The position numbers and the translations under genes are program-made. From DAOTWP01 sp034435675 (GTDB lineage: Bacteria > Chloroflexota > Anaerolineae > Aggregatilineales > Phototrophicaceae): a stretch of DNA of 11,917 nt. Of this stretch, positions 7,013-11,917 are shown piece after piece (the first letter of the stretch is position 1; the number at the start of each line of letters is the position of its first letter). The notes beneath the pieces are model-generated. The model had not been told where the DNA came from. It searched no databases and worked only from the letters and a program-made list of their open reading frames with translations. The stretch spans positions 1 through 11,917 of the forward strand of contig DAOTWP010000277.1 of assembly GCA_034435675.1 (NCBI GenBank), read 5' to 3'.

Positions 7013-8764
7013 ATGCATGTTCAGGAGCCAGGATCCAAGAGCCAAAAACGTGCCCGCGAACGCAAAGCTGCCCGCGAACGCCGCCGCGAGACCCTCACCC
7101 AGATGCGGCAGCACAATCTATCCCGGTTGAGCGAAGCGATTCCCACACCGGTGCGCTCGCAGCGACTAAGACTCATGTTGAGCGATATAGGGTGGTATCT
7201 GCGGCGCAACCCGCCAATGCTGCGCGCAGCCGGGGCGGTTGTGGCACTGCTGTTCGTGTTTTTTATGCTCAGTCACTGGCTGGGCGGGCGCATCTTCCCC
7301 AACGTCTGGGCGCTCAATGTCAATCTGGGCGGCATGAGCGTTGACGATGCCGCAACAGCGCTGACGACTTACTGGCAAAACGATGTGCGGATCGACCTTT
7401 ATGCTGACGGTACGCCCATTCGCAGCGTAACGCCTGCCGAACTGGGTATCGTCTTTGACGCACGTCAAACGGCAGAAAACGCGCGCGGGGTGGGCATGGC
7501 AGGCATTCCGCTGGGTTTTAGCGTCGAGCCGGTGGTCAGTTTTGACACGGACCAGTACATCACGGCACAGAATTTCATCCTCGATTTGCAGAATGAAGTA
7601 CAGTATGCCCCCTACAACGCAGGTTACGAGCTGCGTGATGGGTTAGTGATCGGTGTGCCCGGACGCGACGGGCGTGTGCTGGAGGTCGGGCAGACCATTG
7701 ACTATCTGGTTGCCAACCCGGCAGGGATTGTCCGCACGCGCCGTCTCGATCTGTTCACCCGCGTAGTGCCGCCAGTTGTTGCTGACCCCCAGCCGTATCT
7801 CGCACAGGCAGAGGCATTCAGCAATCAGAATTTCCGCATGATTGGCTACGATCCGTTTGAAGATGAATATGTGACGTGGTCAACGGATCGCGCGGTGGTG
7901 ATTTCGTGGTTAGAAGCATCTTCCGATGGGCTGACCCTGCGCGAAGATGCATTTGAACCATTCTTCGCAGCACAAAATGCCGCCCTCGATGAGGCGAACA
8001 CCGCCCGTTACCTTGACCCGCAGGAGACACGCGACGCCATCGCACAGGCAATCACAGCTGGCGAGTCCTCCGCGTTTCTGCGTATTCGCTATCGCCCAAC
8101 CACCTACACCGTCGTCGCGGGCGACACGGGCTTCGCTATTGCCAGAAAATCGGGTATTCCCTTCTTCCTGATTCGTGATCTGAATTCCGGACTGAATCTT
8201 GACCGCCTCTCCATTGGCGATCAAATCCTGCTGCCTTCGCGTGATGTCGCCATTCAGGTAGACCCGGTGCCTAACAAGCGCATTGTGGTTGACCTGACCC
8301 GCCAGTACCTCGTCGCCTATGAAAACGGTGAGCAGGTGTTTAGCTGGTACATTTCGTCCGGGATTTCCGAAGCACCGACCTCACCAGGAATCTTTCAGAT
8401 TCTCAGCCATGCAGAAGTTGCCTATGGCAGCAGCTTCACCCTGTGCGGTACTGCCGGCTGTGGACAATGGCAGATGTACTGGTTCATGGGAATTTACGAA
8501 GTCGAACCGGGTCTGATGAATGGCTTTCATGGGGCAGTCCTGCTGCCCAACGGGGCGTATCTTGGCGGTGGCAGTGTCGGCTTTCCGTACACCTTTGGCT
8601 GTGTCATGTCGGAAGATGGCAACGCCCGCAGCCTGTATGAATGGGCGGATGCTGGCACGATGGTTGAAATCATTTCTTCTGAGTTTGCGCCCCAGAGTGA
8701 ACTGGGTGAACGGACGCTGAACCAGGAAATTGCCGCCTCGGCTGAACCCGGTTCATCAGGATAG
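7013..8764 (+). CDS. Membrane-anchored L,D-transpeptidase with VanW/YoaR-like region, LysM and YkuD domains
   Basis: A 583-residue cell-wall enzyme. A highly basic cytoplasmic N-terminus (1-70) precedes one membrane helix (about 72-90); the rest lies outside. Residues 95-260 resemble the peptidoglycan-binding region of VanW/YoaR-type proteins (LNVNLGGMSVDDAATAL at 101-117). A LysM domain (TYTVVAGDTG to LLP, 364-408) binds glycan, and a YkuD catalytic domain follows (422-553). Such enzymes make 3-3 cross-links in peptidoglycan through an acyl-enzyme Cys. C530 (in TFGC) is the likely nucleophile and H506 the base; the second His of the usual SHGC is Phe528, and the H-to-C spacing is longer than normal. 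The start at ATG 7013 has AGGTGA (7000-7005) upstream; the frame also opens at a TTG at 6977, which is less likely. Confidence 0.9.
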   Translation: MHVQEPGSKSQKRARERKAARERRRETLTQMRQHNLSRLSEAIPTPVRSQRLRLMLSDIGWYLRRNPPMLRAAGAVVALLFVFFMLSHWLGGRIFPNVWALNVNLGGMSVDDAATALTTYWQNDVRIDLYADGTPIRSVTPAELGIVFDARQTAENARGVGMAGIPLGFSVEPVVSFDTDQYITAQNFILDLQNEVQYAPYNAGYELRDGLVIGVPGRDGRVLEVGQTIDYLVANPAGIVRTRRLDLFTRVVPPVVADPQPYLAQAEAFSNQNFRMIGYDPFEDEYVTWSTDRAVVISWLEASSDGLTLREDAFEPFFAAQNAALDEANTARYLDPQETRDAIAQAITAGESSAFLRIRYRPTTYTVVAGDTGFAIARKSGIPFFLIRDLNSGLNLDRLSIGDQILLPSRDVAIQVDPVPNKRIVVDLTRQYLVAYENGEQVFSWYISSGISEAPTSPGIFQILSHAEVAYGSSFTLCGTAGCGQWQMYWFMGIYEVEPGLMNGFHGAVLLPNGAYLGGGSVGFPYTFGCVMSEDGNARSLYEWADAGTMVEIISSEFAPQSELGERTLNQEIAASAEPGSSG

Positions 8765-8982
8765 ACTTGTGCAGTTTAGACGAACTTAACCGGTAATGAG
8801 AATTGCTTTAAGGTCATGTTAAATCATAATTGCAGCATTCCCAGCGCTCGCGCTTATGTAATAAAGGGTTTTAAAAGGTGCAAAGGGGTCATAATGATAT
8901 GAAATAATTGTTATGATGCTATTGCTCGATTTATCACTAACGATAGTTTATGCAGCCTGTGTTGCGCAGTGCCGCAGTTGTA
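8765..8982. other. AT-rich intergenic stretch without a recognised gene
   Basis: This first half of the gap is clearly richer in A and T than the flanking genes. I see no terminator for the L,D-transpeptidase gene. Minor items are an inverted repeat TCATAA/TTATGA (8889-8894 and 8911-8916), a weak hairpin AGCG/CGCT (8843-8846 and 8851-8854), and purine runs AAAGGG, AAAAGG, AAAGGGG (8864-8888) not followed by a usable open frame. It may hold upstream control sites for the promoter at 8983. Confidence 0.4.
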
Positions 8983-9010
8983 TTGACAGATTTGTTGAAA
9001 TTGCTATACT
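8983..9010 (+). promoter_or_regulatory. Strong promoter driving the structured leader/small RNA
   Basis: A perfect TTGACA (8983-8988), a 16-bp spacer, and TATACT (9005-9010) preceded by TGC, which makes an extended -10. This is the best promoter in the window. The predicted first transcribed base is near 9017. Confidence 0.82.
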
Positions 9011-9025
9011 TCGAATTAGTTTAGC

Positions 9026-9042
9026 TTGTGTGGAGTACACAA
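9026..9042. promoter_or_regulatory. Dyad TTGTGT-N5-ACACAA just after the predicted transcription start
   Basis: A perfect 6-bp inverted repeat placed about +10 to +26 of the strong promoter. It shares the pattern TTGTGT-N4-TACACA with a site at 11114-11129 before the antiporter gene. It may be an operator for a repressor, an RNA hairpin, or both. Confidence 0.4.
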
Positions 9043-9093
9043 ATAGACTTATTAAAAGAAACTTTTCCTGAACTCCACACCTCAGGGTTTAAA

Positions 9094-9120
9094 TGCCCCG
9101 CCAACTGGTGGGGCGTTTTT
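9094..9120 (+). terminator. Intrinsic terminator upstream of the S9 peptidase
   Basis: GCCCCGCC (9095-9102) pairs with 9107-9114 over 8 bp, including one G-U, around the tetraloop AACT, and is followed by five T (9116-9120). It lies between a strong promoter and the peptidase ribosome site, the layout of a transcription attenuator. Confidence 0.9.
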
Positions 9121-9172
9121 CGTTATACACTCCTACAAATAGGTTCTCCTCTACGACAAAAGGACTTCCTGC

Positions 9173-11059
9173 ATGGCATTGCAAACGCGACAATATGGGA
9201 CATGGCACAGCCCGATTTCTCCGCAAATGCTCGGCAGTATGCTGCGCTTGACCGATGTGCAGTGGGATGACGAGACCGGCGCGCTCGTCTGGCTGGAAGG
9301 GCGCGGCAAACAGGGGGTACTGGTCACTCAGGTCATCCCTGACGCCCCGCGCGACCTCACCGAGGGCGACACAGCGGTTTCCGGGCGCGTGGGTTATGGG
9401 GGTGGTGAGTTCACCGTTCGTGGGGGCAGCGTCTATTTTGCCGCGAACGGGTCTCTGCACCGGCAGTCGCTCAGCGGCGGGCAGGCACACAGCCTGACCC
9501 CGGCGTTTGGTGCAGCAGCCGCTCCTGCCATCTCACACGATGGCAAATGGGTTGTCTATGTTTACAGCTATCAGCGTAAGGATGGGCTGGCGCTGGTGGA
9601 TACTGCCGGTCAGCTCTGGCCCGCGAAACTGGTTACTGATACGGATTTTGTGATGCAGCCTGTCTGGAGTCCTGATGATACCCAGATTGCCTACATCGCA
9701 TGGGATCATCCGCAGATGCCCTGGGACGGCACAGAACTGCGGCTGGCGAAACTGGCGTATGACGGCTCTGGCGTGCCTACGCTCGCTGCGATCAGGACGG
9801 TGGCAGGAGACACGCAGACAGCGATCTTTCAACCCCAGTTTTCTCCAGATGGCCGTTATCTGGCGTATATCAGCGACGCCAGCGGTTACGGTCAGCTCTA
9901 CGTGTACGACCTCGCTTCCGAGATGCAGGTCATGCTGACGGATGCGCCAGCGGAGCATGGCACGCCGGCATGGGTGCAGGGGCTGCGCCGTTATGCTTGG
10001 TCGCCCGATTCTGCCGCGCTGTACTATGTACGCAGTGCAGGCGGTTTTGATAGTCTGTGGCGCTGCGAACTGGCAGCAGGCGCAAACACGCCGGTGGAAG
10101 GGCTGAGCGCCTACAGCGTGCTGAGGCAGCTTGCGACTGCCCCTGACGGCAGCATTGCCCTGCTGGCATCATCGCCCACTGTGCCGGAGCGTGTGATCAG
10201 CCTTGACCCGCATGCCGGAGTGACGACCATTCACAGACGTTCGTCAACCGAGAATGTGCCCGAAGAACAACTGGCGCAGGCATCCGCGATACAGTGGGTC
10301 GGTCACGACGGCGAACCGGTGTACGGACTGTTTTATGCACCCACCAGCACGCGCTATGCCGGGGCTGGCGCGCCGCCGCTGATTGTGCTGGCGCATGGTG
10401 GACCGACCTCACAGGCACTGCCCGGTTATGACGCTCGCTCCCAGTTTTTTGCCACACGCGGTTTTGCCGTGCTGCATGTCAACTATCGCGGCAGCACGGG
10501 TTATGGCAAAGCCTACATGAACACACTGCGCGGTGCATGGGGTATCTACGATGTTGAGGATTGTGCCACCGGGGCGGCGTATCTCGCTGCCGAAGGGCTG
10601 GCGGATGCAAACAAACTGGTGATCATGGGCGGCAGTGCGGGCGGCTTTACCGTGCTGCAATCGCTGATCGAAAAACCGGGCTTCTACAAAGCCGGGGTGT
10701 GCATGTTCGGCGTCAGCAACCAGTTCCTGCTGGTGCAGGATACGCATAAATTCGAGGAACGCTATTCCGACTCCCTGCTCGGTCCACTGCCGGAAGCGGC
10801 GGAGGTCTATCGCGCGCGTTCGCCCTACTATCACGCCAGCAAGATTGTCGATCCGGTGGCGGTCTTTCAGGGCGAGGACGATCAGGTTGTGCCCAAGAAC
10901 CAGTCGGACAGCATCGTTGACTCGCTGCGGGCACGCGGCGTACCGCATGTGTATCATGTCTACCCCGGCGAAGGGCACGGCTTCCGCAAACCGGAGTCGA
11001 TTGAGTCGTTCTACAAAAACGTGCTGGACTTCCTGATGCTGCATGTAATCTATGCATAG
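9173..11059 (+). CDS. S9 family serine peptidase (acylaminoacyl/dipeptidyl-peptidase-like)
   Basis: A 628-residue prolyl-oligopeptidase-family enzyme that cleaves short peptides, with a beta-propeller gating an alpha/beta-hydrolase. Propeller blades carry TolB-like repeats: ISHDGKWVVYV (120-130), WSPDDTQIAYI (165-175), FSPDGRYLAYIS (223-234) and WSPDSAALYYV (276-286). The hydrolase domain (about 375-628) has the oxyanion-region HGGP (408-411), nucleophile S488 in GGSAGG (486-491), D570 in GEDDQVVP (567-574) and H602 in GEGHGF (599-604). No signal peptide is seen, so it is probably cytoplasmic. The length and propeller fit the S9C group. The start at ATG 9173 has AAAGGA (9159-9164) eight bases upstream. 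Expression probably depends on read-through of the terminator at 9094-9120. Confidence 0.93.
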   Translation: MALQTRQYGTWHSPISPQMLGSMLRLTDVQWDDETGALVWLEGRGKQGVLVTQVIPDAPRDLTEGDTAVSGRVGYGGGEFTVRGGSVYFAANGSLHRQSLSGGQAHSLTPAFGAAAAPAISHDGKWVVYVYSYQRKDGLALVDTAGQLWPAKLVTDTDFVMQPVWSPDDTQIAYIAWDHPQMPWDGTELRLAKLAYDGSGVPTLAAIRTVAGDTQTAIFQPQFSPDGRYLAYISDASGYGQLYVYDLASEMQVMLTDAPAEHGTPAWVQGLRRYAWSPDSAALYYVRSAGGFDSLWRCELAAGANTPVEGLSAYSVLRQLATAPDGSIALLASSPTVPERVISLDPHAGVTTIHRRSSTENVPEEQLAQASAIQWVGHDGEPVYGLFYAPTSTRYAGAGAPPLIVLAHGGPTSQALPGYDARSQFFATRGFAVLHVNYRGSTGYGKAYMNTLRGAWGIYDVEDCATGAAYLAAEGLADANKLVIMGGSAGGFTVLQSLIEKPGFYKAGVCMFGVSNQFLLVQDTHKFEERYSDSLLGPLPEAAEVYRARSPYYHASKIVDPVAVFQGEDDQVVPKNQSDSIVDSLRARGVPHVYHVYPGEGHGFRKPESIESFYKNVLDFLMLHVIYA

Positions 11060-11113
11060 ATCGGCAGCAGGTTGACCAATGCCTGCACTGCCACGCTTGA
11101 GGTTTAATCATTG

Positions 11114-11130
11114 TTGTGTAAACTACACAC
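11114..11130. promoter_or_regulatory. Dyad TTGTGT-N4-TACACA before the antiporter gene
   Basis: TGTGTA (11115-11120) is the exact reverse complement of TACACA (11124-11129), with a 3-base loop. The pattern matches the site at 9026-9041. A -10-like TTTAAT lies at 11103-11108 just upstream, without a good -35. Confidence 0.4.
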
Positions 11131-11154
11131 TGCGGCTGAATGAGCCGCATTTTT
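11131..11154 (+). terminator. Intrinsic terminator between the peptidase and antiporter genes
   Basis: TGCGGCT (11131-11137) pairs perfectly with AGCCGCA (11143-11149) around GAATG, followed by five T (11150-11154). It lies about 70 nt after the peptidase stop and 50 nt before the antiporter start, so it ends the peptidase transcript and may also act as an attenuator for the next gene. Confidence 0.88.
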
Positions 11155-11204
11155 GTGTCCGGTCAACGTCTTGTTTCGTGTTATTGCGCAGGGATAGACA
11201 CATT

Positions 11205-11917
11205 ATGCTGGAAGCGGTTGTTGCGGTTGTTCTGGGTCTGGCAGGATTATTTTTTGGTGGCGAGCTTCTGGTCAGGGGTGCGTCAAGACTGGCGTTTCGG
11301 CTGGGCATCTCGCCGCTGATCATTGGGCTGACGGTGGTTGCGTTTGGCACATCCATGCCGGAATTGGTGGTTAGTCTCAATGCTGCATTTGAGGGTACAA
11401 GTGATATTTCGATTGGCAATGTGATCGGCTCCAATATTTTCAACGTTGGTGCTATTCTGGGGCTAGCCGCGCTGATTTCCCCGCTGGTCATCCATCAGGT
11501 GATGATCCGGCGCGAAATCCCCTTTCTGATTACGGTTTCTGTCCTCGTGCTGGGGCTGTCGCTGGACGGCGAGATTGGCACACTCGACGGGATCCTCTTG
11601 TTTGCCGGTATTATTTTATTTACAGTATTCTTGATCCTCGCCAGCAGGCAAGAGCAGCCCAATAAAAGCGAAAATGAACACTTGGCAGAATTCGAGGGTG
11701 TGACTGGAGAAATTGCCATTCCACTTGAACTGGCGCGCGTCCTGCTGGGGATTGTCGTGCTGGTCGTCGGTGCGCGGCTGACGGTGGACGGTGCGGTAAC
11801 GATTGCGCGCAGTATCGGCATTAGTGAACTTGTTATCGGGTTGACGCTGGTTGCCGCCGGAACCTCGCTGCCGGAACTGGCGACTTCGGTAATTGCCTCG
11901 GTTCGCGGGGAAAACGA
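11205..11917 (+). CDS. CaCA-family Na+/Ca2+ (or cation/H+) antiporter, 3' truncated by window
   Basis: An inner-membrane exchanger that moves Ca2+ or a related cation against Na+ or H+. The 237 residues present hold the first repeat, GTSMPELVVS (48-57) and GNVIGSNIFN (71-80), and the start of the second, GTSLPELATS (219-228); the second GN-GSN part lies beyond the window. Hydrophobic helices alternate through residues 3-145 and 173-232, with a polar acidic loop at about 148-170 (RQEQPNKSENEH) between the two halves, as is usual for the bacterial YrbG-like type. The start at ATG 11205 has AGGGA (11190-11194) upstream at a slightly long spacing of ten bases. The ion preference cannot be told. 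Confidence 0.93.
   Translation, partial: MLEAVVAVVLGLAGLFFGGELLVRGASRLAFRLGISPLIIGLTVVAFGTSMPELVVSLNAAFEGTSDISIGNVIGSNIFNVGAILGLAALISPLVIHQVMIRREIPFLITVSVLVLGLSLDGEIGTLDGILLFAGIILFTVFLILASRQEQPNKSENEHLAEFEGVTGEIAIPLELARVLLGIVVLVVGARLTVDGAVTIARSIGISELVIGLTLVAAGTSLPELATSVIASVRGEN

Larger units (their letters stand above)
9017..9120 (+). ncRNA. Structured leader or small RNA with possible kissing loops, ending at a terminator
   Basis: The RNA from the promoter at 8983 to the T-run at 9120 would be about 104 nt. By eye it forms hairpin A (TTGTGT/ACACAA, 9026-9031 with 9037-9042, loop GGAGT), hairpin B (AAAAG/CTTTT, 9054-9058 with 9062-9066), and hairpin C (CCTGA/TCAGG, 9067-9071 with 9082-9086). 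Loop A is fully complementary to ACTCC in loop C (9072-9076), giving a possible kissing contact. A weak closing stem may join 9019-9023 to 9090-9094. As an alternative, 9028-9036 pairs with 9072-9080 over 9 bp, which opens hairpin A. A terminator follows. The peptidase start lies 52 nt after the T-run with no other good promoter, so an attenuated leader is likely; a free small RNA is the alternative. It matches no riboswitch class I know. Confidence 0.55.

Noticed and set aside
4861..9004. 13-base exact repeat TTGTTGAAATTGC at 4861-4873 and 8992-9004, both upstream of genes
   Set aside because: About one 13-mer match is expected by chance in a window of this length, and the flanks do not match; I do not claim a shared element.
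9026..9042. GGA in the loop of hairpin A as a CsrA-type binding site
   Set aside because: A single GGA in a loop is common, and nothing in the window shows that this organism has CsrA.
8913..9071. 52-codon open frame (ATG ATG start) in the AT-rich gap
   Set aside because: It overlaps a near-consensus promoter and the predicted transcription start, lacks a ribosome site, and ends inside the structured RNA.
9028..9270. 80-codon open frame starting at GTG before the S9 peptidase
   Set aside because: It runs straight through the intrinsic terminator and the peptidase start in another frame, and has no ribosome site; it is an accident of the leader sequence.

Overview
The window looks like ordinary bacterial chromosome from a GC-rich, non-proteobacterial lineage. 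Chloroflexota (Anaerolineae-like) is my best guess. It rests on gene content: a membrane-anchored L,D-transpeptidase fused to LysM and VanW/YoaR-like domains, a cytoplasmic GH13 enzyme, an S9C-type peptidase, and a seryl-tRNA synthetase with an unusual motif 2. This is inference; no marker gene settles it. I see no mobile element, CRISPR array, tRNA or rRNA.

Layout. Positions 1-642 hold the C-terminal ATPase half of a sensor histidine kinase, cut by the window edge and closed by a clear terminator. A 68-residue single-helix membrane protein and serS follow on the same strand. serS converges on a minus-strand acyl-CoA dehydrogenase, with a perfect 10-bp hairpin between them. The dehydrogenase is divergent from a gene for a protein with four tetratricopeptide repeats; both promoters lie in or beside the short gap. 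That gene converges on a minus-strand single-domain cupin, which is itself divergent from a GH13 alpha-amylase-family gene. The GH13 gene is followed closely by a four-helix membrane protein of unknown function and then by the L,D-transpeptidase; the three are probably co-transcribed.

Next comes the only long gap (about 408 bp). Its first half is AT-rich and shows nothing convincing. Its second half holds a near-consensus promoter, a compact RNA with hairpins and a possible loop-loop (kissing) contact, and a strong intrinsic terminator that ends 52 nt before an S9 family serine peptidase gene. This is either an attenuated leader (riboswitch-like) or a free small RNA, and it is the best candidate here for something undescribed. 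The window ends in a truncated CaCA-family cation/proton or Na+/Ca2+ antiporter gene. Its upstream gap also has a terminator about 50 nt before the start codon, and it carries the same gapped dyad (TTGTGT-N4-TACACA) seen in the peptidase leader.

The genes do not form one obvious pathway. They cover signalling, translation, fatty-acid or branched-chain acyl-CoA oxidation, glucan metabolism, cell-wall cross-linking, peptide turnover and ion exchange. All functions are read from motifs by eye; no database search was possible.
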